Source: Flavobacteriaceae bacterium (GTDB lineage Bacteria; Bacteroidota; Bacteroidia; Flavobacteriales; Flavobacteriaceae). Taken from it: a DNA stretch of 64,000 nucleotides. The translations under genes and the position numbers were made by a program. Every line of letters begins with the position of its first letter. Within the stretch, counting starts at the first letter, position 1. A model generated the notes under the pieces. The model searched no databases, had not been told where the DNA came from, and was given only the letters and a program-made list of their open reading frames with translations. This document shows positions 52,503-60,238 of this stretch, one piece after another. The stretch spans positions 1 through 64,000 of the forward strand of contig JANRDC010000015.1 of assembly GCA_030726725.1 (NCBI GenBank). The letters are read 5' to 3'.

Positions 52503-54061
52503 CCTTTTTTGGTCTTTGGCATGTCCCATTTCAGGTCATTAACATCAAAAATATCTTCAGGTTTTTTCATCTGTAGGGTGCCAAACCATTGAAATCCCTC
52601 CAGTTTTTTATCCGCTTCCAAAAACTCCTTTTCCGGGGTAACCGTTCCATCTGGAGAGGTGATAAATTTGATGTCCTCCAGTTCATTGTCCTTGAGGTAC
52701 ATCCAGACCTCGGAACAAACGGTTTTATCGATACCCATCAGGTTTTGATCGTCGTCGTACACATAGTAAATCACTTCTGTGTTTTGCAATAACTGAATGC
52801 GGTCCAATGAATTATTGACAAACCTGCCGTTTAGTTTTTTCCCCTTAGCCTGGTTATAACCTTGTTTTGAAATAGTGTCCAAAGAAATGACAAACGCGTT
52901 ACCCACTACTTTTAGAGAATCTAAATCATTGGTGATTGGATGTGCCTTAATCTGAATACTGTCCCCGGTGAGTTGCGTGTCACCATTCCACACAATGGGC
53001 TGACGTATCAGCTGGGTTACTCCAGATTTTTGACTGTAGTGAATTGAATCGCTTCGCCCGCTCAGCCCTTGTTTAAAAAATCGCGCATCTTTAAACGCCC
53101 GCATTACCCGTTCGTTCTCAGGGCCTGTGACCATGAGTTGGTCACCGTGAACGTATAGAGAGTCTTTTTCGACTAATGAGATAAACACTGCTTTTTTAGT
53201 GGCAAATACCGAGTCTTTTTCTTTGTACACTTCCGCGTAATGCGCTTTGATCAAGTTTTTATTTATCGTGTCTAATACTTTGATGTTTTGTGTAGCTGAA
53301 GCGAAACTGCGGGCCTTGTCAAAATAGATGCTGTCTCCGAAAACCTCCTTTTTGTCGTACCAAATTTTTGTGTTTTTCGTTCCGTGTCCCCGTTCAATTA
53401 TGCTGTTGTAGTAACCCTGTTCACAATAAAAATCATAGTCTTTACCTCGAATCCTGGAGGGACCGTGAAAATACACCTCTTTGGTGGTGGTCCAGTAGTC
53501 CATTTTTTCTGCATCAACCGTATAATCTGGATGCTCAATGTGAACTTTTTCCTTGAACTCGTATTGGTCAAGGTCCATGTATAGCCTTCCTTTTTGCGAA
53601 GTCAACTTGTTTTGACTGTCTTGGATTTCTCCCCATTGACTGTAGTAAGCCTGCTGTAGAGCTCGATCCATAAAGACCTCCTCAGAGACCAGAGTCATGG
53701 TGTTGTTTTTTAAAACAACTGACCCACTGGCCTTGGCCAGTAATAGAATTCCATCGTAGTCAATGCGTTCGGCTTCCATGCTGATGCTGTCTCCTTGAAT
53801 GAGCACCACACTTCCTGAAGCCTTAATTTTGTTTTCTGCGGGATATAAAATAGCTGTGTCACACCACAGGTCTGCTCCTCGATGCCTAAAATGCAATCGT
53901 TGATTGTCTTTTCTAAATAGAGATGCACCTGGGTATAAGGCTTCGTTTTTGGCATAGTTAGCGCCATAAACAACCTCAATGCGTTTTTCTGTTGTTGATT
54001 GTGCCCAAAGCAGTTGGAATCCTCCAAAGGCCCACAACAAGTAAAGCAACAATCTGTTCAT
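52499..54061 (-). CDS. OstA/LptA-like periplasmic protein
   Basis: The 520-aa protein has a signal peptide (about 1-20, LLYLLWAFGGFQLLWAQ) and repeated beta-strand units of the OstA/LptA jellyroll type, for example IKASGSVVLIQGDSISMEAE, LLAKASGSVVLKNNTMTLVS and KVVGNAFVISLDTISKQGYN. These proteins form the LPS bridge between inner and outer membranes. The length is far above E. coli LptA, as is typical of Bacteroidota. It works with the LptF/G permease, encoded elsewhere (25078-26166). It is six bases after purA. Confidence 0.85.
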   Translation of the reverse strand: MNRLLLYLLWAFGGFQLLWAQSTTEKRIEVVYGANYAKNEALYPGASLFRKDNQRLHFRHRGADLWCDTAILYPAENKIKASGSVVLIQGDSISMEAERIDYDGILLLAKASGSVVLKNNTMTLVSEEVFMDRALQQAYYSQWGEIQDSQNKLTSQKGRLYMDLDQYEFKEKVHIEHPDYTVDAEKMDYWTTTKEVYFHGPSRIRGKDYDFYCEQGYYNSIIERGHGTKNTKIWYDKKEVFGDSIYFDKARSFASATQNIKVLDTINKNLIKAHYAEVYKEKDSVFATKKAVFISLVEKDSLYVHGDQLMVTGPENERVMRAFKDARFFKQGLSGRSDSIHYSQKSGVTQLIRQPIVWNGDTQLTGDSIQIKAHPITNDLDSLKVVGNAFVISLDTISKQGYNQAKGKKLNGRFVNNSLDRIQLLQNTEVIYYVYDDDQNLMGIDKTVCSEVWMYLKDNELEDIKFITSPDGTVTPEKEFLEADKKLEGFQWFGTLQMKKPEDIFDVNDLKWDMPKTKKG

Positions 54062-54067
54062 CAGGAT

Positions 54068-55342
54068 TTATCCTCTGACAATCGTTTGGGTTCGGTCAGG
54101 ACCAACAGAGACCATAGTAATCGGCACTTCTAAAGCTTGCTCGAGATATTGAACATACGCCATTAATTCTTCCGGTAAATCACCTTCCTCGGTCATTCCG
54201 GTAAGGTCTTGTTTCCAGCCCTTAAATTCGGTGTATAGAGGTGTTGCTGCATCATCTTCAAGGGTGTAGGGGAAGTGGGTTATTTCCGCGCCTCTGTATC
54301 GGTAAGCGTGACAAACTTTAATGGTGTCAAATCCGCTTAACACATCGGCCTTCATCATGATCAGCTCAGTAACTCCATTGACTTGTATGGCGTATTTAAG
54401 GGCCACCAAATCCAGCCATCCACATCTTCTGGGTCTTCCAGTTGTGGCGCCAAACTCTCGACCAACACGACCCATAGTGGCACCGTCTTCATCAAATAAT
54501 TCTGTAGGAAAAGGTCCGCTCCCTACACGGGTGGTGTAAGCTTTAAAAATTCCGAGTACTTTTCCGATAGATTTTGGGGAAACACCTAATCCAGTACACG
54601 CCCCTGCGGCGGTAGTGTTAGAGGAAGTGACATAGGGATAAGTCCCAAAATCAATATCCAATAAAGACCCTTGTGCGCCTTCAGCCAGTATTTTTTTACC
54701 TGATTTTTGGGCTTCGTGCATGAATTGCTCACTGTCGATAAACGGCAGTTTTTTTAAGGCATCTACCGCCTTAAAGAATTCATTTTCAAGTTCTTTTAAA
54801 TCGTATTCGAGCTCCACATTGTAAAACCCGATCATGGCTTGGTGTTTTTCTGCCAGCGCTCTGTATTTCTCTTTCCAATTGTCAAATTCCAAATCGCCCA
54901 CACGCATCCCGTTTCTTCCGGTTTTATCCATATAGGTCGGGCCAATCCCTTTTAATGTTGAACCGATTTTGGCTTTTCCTTTGGCAGCTTCAGATGCTGC
55001 ATCCAACAGTCTGTGGGTGGGTAAGATCAGGTGGGCTTTTCTTGAAATAAACAGAATTTTGCTTAGGTCCAAGTTAAAAGGAGCTAATTTTTCAATTTCT
55101 TTCTGAAAAACTACCGGGTCAATCACCACACCATTACCCACAATATTTTGTGCGTTTTTGTGAAATATACCTGAAGGAATAGTGTGCAATACGTGTTTGA
55201 TGCCATCGAATTCAAGGGTGTGTCCTGCGTTAGGTCCTCCCTGAAAACGAGCAATTACATCGTATCCCTGGGTGAGAACATCGACAATTTTTCCTTTTCC
55301 TTCATCGCCCCATTGGAGCCCGAGCAATAGATCTACAGCCAT
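54068..55342 (-). CDS. purA: Adenylosuccinate synthetase
   Basis: PurA uses GTP to join IMP and aspartate in AMP synthesis. The 424-aa protein has the P-loop LLLGLQWGDEGKGKIVDVL at the start with GGPNAGHTLEF, then GTPYMDK-like GIGPTYMDKTGRNGMRVGDL, EGAQGSLLDIDFGTYPYVTS, ATTGRPRRCGWLDLVALKYA and the terminal TMVSVGPDRTQTIV. It sits nine bases after fur. AMP supply next to an RSH alarmone gene may be metabolically sensible, since ppGpp inhibits PurA in several bacteria. Confidence 0.97.
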   Translation of the reverse strand: MAVDLLLGLQWGDEGKGKIVDVLTQGYDVIARFQGGPNAGHTLEFDGIKHVLHTIPSGIFHKNAQNIVGNGVVIDPVVFQKEIEKLAPFNLDLSKILFISRKAHLILPTHRLLDAASEAAKGKAKIGSTLKGIGPTYMDKTGRNGMRVGDLEFDNWKEKYRALAEKHQAMIGFYNVELEYDLKELENEFFKAVDALKKLPFIDSEQFMHEAQKSGKKILAEGAQGSLLDIDFGTYPYVTSSNTTAAGACTGLGVSPKSIGKVLGIFKAYTTRVGSGPFPTELFDEDGATMGRVGREFGATTGRPRRCGWLDLVALKYAIQVNGVTELIMMKADVLSGFDTIKVCHAYRYRGAEITHFPYTLEDDAATPLYTEFKGWKQDLTGMTEEGDLPEELMAYVQYLEQALEVPITMVSVGPDRTQTIVRG

Positions 55343-55351
55343 TAAGCTTAT

Positions 55352-55822
55352 TTATTCTTGGTTATTGGATTCTTTGTTTTTGGTTCCGTAAAAATACAAC
55401 GAGTGGTTTTGAATACTGATATCAAAGACCTCTTCAATGGTTTTTTTGATGGTTTGAATTCGTGGATCACAAAACTCAATCACTTCACCAGTATCGGTAA
55501 GGATGACGTGATCGTGTTGTCTGTCGAAATAAGACTTCTCGTATTGAGCTTGATTTTTACCAAAAAGGTGTCTGCGCACTAATTTGCACTCCAATAAAAT
55601 TTCAATGGTGTTGTACAAAGTAGCTCGGCTCACCCGATACTTTTTGTTTTTCATTTTAAGGTAGAGTGATTCTACATCAAAATGACCCTCATTTTCGTAG
55701 ATTTCTTGAAGTATGGCGTATCGCTCCGGTGTTTTTCGGTGTCCGTTTTCCTCTAAAAAAGTAGTGAATACTTTTTTGACTACTTCTTGTTGGGGCTCGT
55801 TATTGGAGGTTTTCGCTTGCAT
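55352..55822 (-). CDS. fur: Fur-family transcriptional regulator
   Basis: The 156-aa regulator has an N-terminal winged helix ([40 protein letters not shown]) and a dimerisation domain with the sensory ligands H103 and H105 (HDHVIL), E116, C118 and H140 (NHSLYFYG). The CxxC that binds structural zinc in most Fur proteins is lost: residues align as L108 and T111. Its target metal is unclear. It is preceded by its own -7 box and followed closely by purA. The rsh gene lies 28 bp upstream. Confidence 0.9.
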   Translation of the reverse strand: MQAKTSNNEPQQEVVKKVFTTFLEENGHRKTPERYAILQEIYENEGHFDVESLYLKMKNKKYRVSRATLYNTIEILLECKLVRRHLFGKNQAQYEKSYFDRQHDHVILTDTGEVIEFCDPRIQTIKKTIEEVFDISIQNHSLYFYGTKNKESNNQE

Positions 55823-55832
55823 TTTTACCCGG

Positions 55833-55840
55833 CAAATGTA
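55833..55840 (-). promoter_or_regulatory. -7 box of fur
   Basis: On the minus strand TACATTTG matches the consensus; ATG 55822 follows after ten bases, implying a leader of about 7 bases. It would give fur-purA expression separate from rsh. Confidence 0.55.
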
Positions 55841-55850
55841 CGCTTAAAAT

Positions 55851-58055
55851 TTAAATTCTGACCACTTTGTCGATGCCCTTGAGCTGTCCTAGGTGTTTCA
55901 ATAATTTGGCCAATGTTTCGTTGTTGTCTACCACCACTCGGATACTTCCCTCAAAAGTTCCCCCTTCCGTTGAAAACGATATTTTTTTCATGTTTACGTT
56001 CATGGTGTTGGAGATCACATGGGTGACCTGGCTGACCAGTCCGAGATGATCGATACCGCTCAACTTGATGTCCACTGGGAAATCCTGTTGCGCACTGTCG
56101 ATCCACTGCGCTTGTATGATTCGATAGGCGTATTGGGCTTGAAGGGCCACTGCGTTGGGGCAGTTTCTTTTATGGACCTTAATGCCGTCTTTGATGGTGA
56201 TAAAACCAAAAACGTCATCACCAGGTATGGGATTGCAACAAGGGGATAGGGTGTATTCTAGTCGGTCCCCTTCTTTGCCAAACACCAGCGTATCGTAAAC
56301 TTGTGGTGCCTCGTCTTCCAATATGGGCGACTTTGGTTTTCTGCGTATTTTTTCTTTGAAAAATCTGAGGATGGTGTTGTTGTAGGAGGAGGAAAATTCC
56401 TTCAGCTTGTGGTTGTCAATAGTACCCACACCGACTTGATAAAACAAATCAAGGCTGGTTTTTAACTTGAAATAGACCACCAGCTTATTGACCATAGATT
56501 CGTCGAGCTTGATCTTTTGGGTGCGAAGTTTTCTGCGCAGAATTTCTTTGCCCTGTTCGGCTATGGTTCTGCGCTCTTCTTTGAGGGCAGACTTGATTCT
56601 GGAAATCGCTCGGGCAGTAGTCGCGTAATTCACCCAGTTTGGGTTTGGCTTGATGGTGTCCGAGGTGATGATTTCTACCTGATCACCGCTTTTTAGCACG
56701 GTGTTTAACGGGACTAATTTGCCGTTGACTTTTGCGCCGCGGGTCTTCATGCCAATTTCCGTATGCACGTGAAACGCAAAGTCCAACGGAGTTGAATTTT
56801 TAGGCAGGGATTTCAGATCGCCCTTGGGGGTAAATACAAAAATCTCTTTGGCGTACAGATTTAATTTAAATTCCTCTACAAAATCGATGGCGTTTCCGTT
56901 GGCGTTTTCCAAAGCCTCTTGTAGCCTGTTGAGCCAAAGGTCAATTCCTTTTTCTTTTTGGTCTCCGTGCTTGTACTTAAAATGAGCTGCGTAACCCTTT
57001 TCAGCGATTTCATGCATGCGCTCTGAACGGATCTGTACCTCGACCCATCGGTTTTTCGGCCCCATCACGGTGATGTGTAAGGCCTCGTAGCCCGTAGATT
57101 TTGGCGAAGAAATCCAATCCCTTAAACGAACTGGGTTGGGCGTATAGTGGTCAGTAACCATGGAATAAATCTTCCACGCCAAAAACTTCTCTTGCTCAGG
57201 CTTTGCTTTGTAGATGATTCGAATGGCAAATTTGTCATAGATTTCCTCATACCGAACACCTTGACTTTGCATTTTTTTGCGAATCGAAAAAATAGATTTT
57301 GGCCTTCCCTTGATTTGATATTTGATTTTCTCTTTGTCAAGGGCCTGGGTCAAAACGCTCGAAAAGTCTTCGATGTATTGATTTTGTTCGGATTTACTCT
57401 CTTTTATTTTGCTGAGTATCTCCTGATAAATATCGGGATCAGTATACTTTAAACTCAAGTCCTCAAGCGCTGTTTTGATGTTGTATAACCCTATTCGGTG
57501 GGCCAAGGGGGCATAGATAAACAGCGTTTCTGAAGCAATTTTTAATTGTTTGTGCTCGGGCATGGAATCCATGGTGAGCATGTTGTGATAGCGATCTGCT
57601 ATTTTGATGATGATTACACGCACATCGTCGTTGAGCGTGAGCAACATTTTTCGAAAGTTTTCAGCTTGATGAGAAATTCCAGCATCTAAACTCAGGTGTG
57701 CGATTTTGGTTAATCCATCAACAATTTTAGCGACAGTGGGGCCAAACATGCGTTCAAGATCTTCCCTGGTGTATTTAGTATCTTCGATGACATCGTGCAT
57801 CAATGCCGCTGCAATCGAGGTGGCATCTAATCCAATTTCGGAGGCCACGATTTTAGCCACAGCTATGGGGTGAAAAATATAGGCTTCACCTGATTTTCTT
57901 CTTTGACCATTGTGGGCATCAACGGCGGTGTCAAAGGCCAGGCGAATCAGTTTTTTATCCTCATCGTTTAGCGATTGATAACTAATTCTGAGCAGCTCTT
58001 TGTATTCCCGAGCAATGGCTTTGTTTTCCGCTATTTCGTCAATGACATAAGACAT
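55851..58055 (-). CDS. RelA/SpoT-homologue (p)ppGpp synthetase/hydrolase
   Basis: The 734-aa long RSH enzyme has an N-terminal HD hydrolase (HPIAVAKIVASEIGLDATSI, AAALMHDVIEDTKYT, both His/Asp present), a synthetase domain (RPKSIFSIRKKMQSQG, EEIYDKFAIRIIY, YEALHITVMGPKNRWVEVQ), a TGS domain (EIFVFTPKGDLKSLPKNSTP), a zinc-finger/helical region (SPCCNPIPGDDVFGFI) and an ACT domain at the end. Both active sites look intact, so it should make and degrade (p)ppGpp. It leads the unit with fur and purA, from a promoter at 58081-58088 inside the trmH-like gene's end. Confidence 0.96.
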   Translation of the reverse strand: MSYVIDEIAENKAIAREYKELLRISYQSLNDEDKKLIRLAFDTAVDAHNGQRRKSGEAYIFHPIAVAKIVASEIGLDATSIAAALMHDVIEDTKYTREDLERMFGPTVAKIVDGLTKIAHLSLDAGISHQAENFRKMLLTLNDDVRVIIIKIADRYHNMLTMDSMPEHKQLKIASETLFIYAPLAHRIGLYNIKTALEDLSLKYTDPDIYQEILSKIKESKSEQNQYIEDFSSVLTQALDKEKIKYQIKGRPKSIFSIRKKMQSQGVRYEEIYDKFAIRIIYKAKPEQEKFLAWKIYSMVTDHYTPNPVRLRDWISSPKSTGYEALHITVMGPKNRWVEVQIRSERMHEIAEKGYAAHFKYKHGDQKEKGIDLWLNRLQEALENANGNAIDFVEEFKLNLYAKEIFVFTPKGDLKSLPKNSTPLDFAFHVHTEIGMKTRGAKVNGKLVPLNTVLKSGDQVEIITSDTIKPNPNWVNYATTARAISRIKSALKEERRTIAEQGKEILRRKLRTQKIKLDESMVNKLVVYFKLKTSLDLFYQVGVGTIDNHKLKEFSSSYNNTILRFFKEKIRRKPKSPILEDEAPQVYDTLVFGKEGDRLEYTLSPCCNPIPGDDVFGFITIKDGIKVHKRNCPNAVALQAQYAYRIIQAQWIDSAQQDFPVDIKLSGIDHLGLVSQVTHVISNTMNVNMKKISFSTEGGTFEGSIRVVVDNNETLAKLLKHLGQLKGIDKVVRI

Positions 58056-58074
58056 AGGAGTGGGGTAGAAGGTA

Positions 58075-58887
58075 TTACTTCAAAGATACCAAATTTCTTT
58101 GACGTTTTGCTTCAAAGACCAGTATAGCCGCGGCTACAGAAACATTCATAGAGTCGATTGCGCCCATCATGGGTATGATCAAGTTCTGTGTGCTGTGCGC
58201 TCTAAATAGTTCGCTTACCCCTCGATCTTCAGACCCAACTACAATAGCTGTTGCCTCCGTTGCATCCCATTGGCTGTAAGGAATTGATGCTTGAAGTGTA
58301 GCGCTGTAGACCCCAATGTTATTGGTTTTCAGATAGTCGATCACTTCTTGGGAGGTACCTGTAGCTATAGGCACTGTAAATACACAACCCAAACTCGCCC
58401 TGATGGTATTGGGATTGTATAAGTCGCTGGGCATGTCTGGAAGCAAAACCGCGTCAATCCCTGCTGCATCTGCTGTCCTGAGCATGGCTCCGATATTTCC
58501 GGGTTTTTCTATGCCTTCTGCGACTAAAACCAAGGGGCTTTTACCTAGAGATCCCCATTGTGATATGTGGTGGTTTTTTTGTTTCCCCAACGCAATAACG
58601 CCTTCTGTACTCGATCTGTGGGCCATTTTTTGGTACACCTCTGCGGAGACATTGAAGGTGGGCACCTTGGTGTCATTGGTCAAATTCGATAGTTCATCGA
58701 TGGTGATCAGTCCTGATTGATAGAAAATAGCGGTTAGTTCAATACCTCCCATGCATGCGAGGGCAACCTCTCTTTTGCCTTCAATAACCGCCAGGCCGAG
58801 TTTACTGCGCAGCCTAGACTTTTCTTGAAGGGCAATCACTTCTTTTATTCTTGGATTTGAGGTGCTGGTGATGTCAAAATTTTCCAT
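58075..58887 (-). CDS. SpoU-family RNA 2'-O-methyltransferase
   Basis: The 270-aa protein has an N-terminal substrate-binding domain (NPRIKEVIALQEKSRLRSKL) and a knotted SpoU domain. Motif 1 is VAEGIEKPGNIGAMLRTADA, motif 2 VVGSEDRGVSELF, and motif 3 IPMMGAIDSMNVSVAAAILV. It should methylate a ribose in rRNA or tRNA; the site is unknown. Its first ATG follows the terminator at 58895-58925; its 3' end holds the rsh promoter. Confidence 0.9.
   Translation of the reverse strand: MENFDITSTSNPRIKEVIALQEKSRLRSKLGLAVIEGKREVALACMGGIELTAIFYQSGLITIDELSNLTNDTKVPTFNVSAEVYQKMAHRSSTEGVIALGKQKNHHISQWGSLGKSPLVLVAEGIEKPGNIGAMLRTADAAGIDAVLLPDMPSDLYNPNTIRASLGCVFTVPIATGTSQEVIDYLKTNNIGVYSATLQASIPYSQWDATEATAIVVGSEDRGVSELFRAHSTQNLIIPMMGAIDSMNVSVAAAILVFEAKRQRNLVSLK
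58081..58088 (-). promoter_or_regulatory. -7 box of rsh
   Basis: On the minus strand TATCTTTG lies inside the last codons of the SpoU gene, with TTTG (58116-58113) 24 bases upstream. A leader of about 21 bases to ATG 58055 is predicted. Confidence 0.6.
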
Positions 58888-58894
58888 GAGATCA

Positions 58895-58925
58895 ATTAAA
58901 AAAGCACCCCGCCAAGGGGTGCTTT
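58895..58925 (-). terminator. Terminator of amidohydrolase operon
   Basis: AAAGCACCCC (58901-58910) pairs with GGGGTGCTTT (58916-58925) around a 5-base loop. On the minus strand it is followed by a T-run. It lies just before the SpoU gene. Confidence 0.88.
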
Positions 58926-58944
58926 AATGATAAAACAAAGGGTT

Positions 58945-60237
58945 TTATTGATTGTATTTGCCGGAGTAGCGTTGGTAAAGCTCCGTTTGATGGGTCTCTA
59001 AAGATATCTTTCTTCCATCGATAAATGCGTGCTCTATCTGATTGGTGCGCATGTCTAAGGCATCTCCTTGGGAAATAAACAGCGTAGCGCTCTTGCCAAC
59101 TTCTAAGGTGCCATAACTCTGGTCAATGCCCAGAATTTTGGCTGGATATTGCGTGATAACACGCAGTGCCTCCTCCGGATTCATGCCTTGACCCACCAGC
59201 TGACCTGCGTAAAACGGAAGGTTTCTGTTTTGGTGGTTGGCCTCATTCATGTTGTGCATAGCGACTACCAAACCGCCATCCGATAAAATTTTGGGAAGCT
59301 TAAAGGGCATGTCGTAATCTGAATCAGCGTCAAAGGGGAGCTGATGAGTAGCCTGGGTAATGACCGGAACCTGATTTTCTAGGAGCATAGGAATTACTTT
59401 GTACGCCTCTCGTCCACCTACAATCACCACTTTCTGAATTCCTGCGGCCTTGAGTTTTTGCACTGCATCGATAATTTGACGTTCGCTATCCGCTGCTACA
59501 TAAGCTGCGTCTTCACCGGCCAATAAGTCTTTTAGCGCTTCGTAGGGTTCGTTGCGGGTAGCAGATCCACCTTGGTGGTAAGCTTTTGCTTCTTCGATAA
59601 ACTGAAGTAAACGATCCACTTGTAGGGAATAGTTTTTGTTGGGTTTCATCCCCGGATCTTCTCCCATCCACCATCTGCCTTGACTGATGGGGTTGGGCCA
59701 GCTCATGTGAATCCCTTCATCTGTCTTTACGGCTGCATCTTCCCAGTTCCAGGCGTCGAGTTGAACGACTGAAGAACTCCCCGAAATCATTCCGCCTTTT
59801 GGCGATACTTGGGCCAACAGCACACCATTGGGCCGCATACTTTCAACTACCTTGGATTCAGCGTCGTAAGCGATGATGCTGCGCACATGGGGTATCATGT
59901 CTCCGATATCGCCTTGGTCATCGGTGGCCTTAACAGCATCTACCTCAATCAGACCCAGGGAAGTCCCCATAGTAATAAATCCGGGATAGATATGTTTTCC
60001 TGAGGCGCTGATGACTTGGCCTTGGGTTGGGGTCTCGGGACCGCCAAGGGCAATGATTTGCCCCTGGTCAAAAACCAGGGTGGCCTGTTGAATCACCTGT
60101 CCATTTCCTAAGTGGGCAGTTGCCCCTACGATAGAAATGGCTTCGGTTTGTTTGGGGGCGGGTGTCTGTTGCGCAGTTGCACTCCAAGACATCGCTGTCA
60201 GTGCCCCTAATAGGGCTAATAGATTTGTCTTTTTCAT
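58945..60237 (-). CDS. Secreted amidohydrolase-family protein lacking the HxH metal site
   Basis: The 430-aa protein has a signal peptide (LLALLGALTAMSWSATAQQ) and the amidohydrolase-superfamily layout: N-terminal beta-sandwich (SIVGATAHLGNGQVIQQATL), then the TIM barrel. Where the superfamily has PGFID-x-HxH, it reads YPGFITMGTSLGL (84-96), so the first metal ligands are absent. The end (MNPEEALRVITQYPAKILGI, LEVGKSATLFISQG) is typical. It may be catalytically inactive, acting with its 980-aa partner, which starts one base upstream in the same unit. Confidence 0.86.
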   Translation of the reverse strand: MKKTNLLALLGALTAMSWSATAQQTPAPKQTEAISIVGATAHLGNGQVIQQATLVFDQGQIIALGGPETPTQGQVISASGKHIYPGFITMGTSLGLIEVDAVKATDDQGDIGDMIPHVRSIIAYDAESKVVESMRPNGVLLAQVSPKGGMISGSSSVVQLDAWNWEDAAVKTDEGIHMSWPNPISQGRWWMGEDPGMKPNKNYSLQVDRLLQFIEEAKAYHQGGSATRNEPYEALKDLLAGEDAAYVAADSERQIIDAVQKLKAAGIQKVVIVGGREAYKVIPMLLENQVPVITQATHQLPFDADSDYDMPFKLPKILSDGGLVVAMHNMNEANHQNRNLPFYAGQLVGQGMNPEEALRVITQYPAKILGIDQSYGTLEVGKSATLFISQGDALDMRTNQIEHAFIDGRKISLETHQTELYQRYSGKYNQ

Positions 60238-60238
60238 A

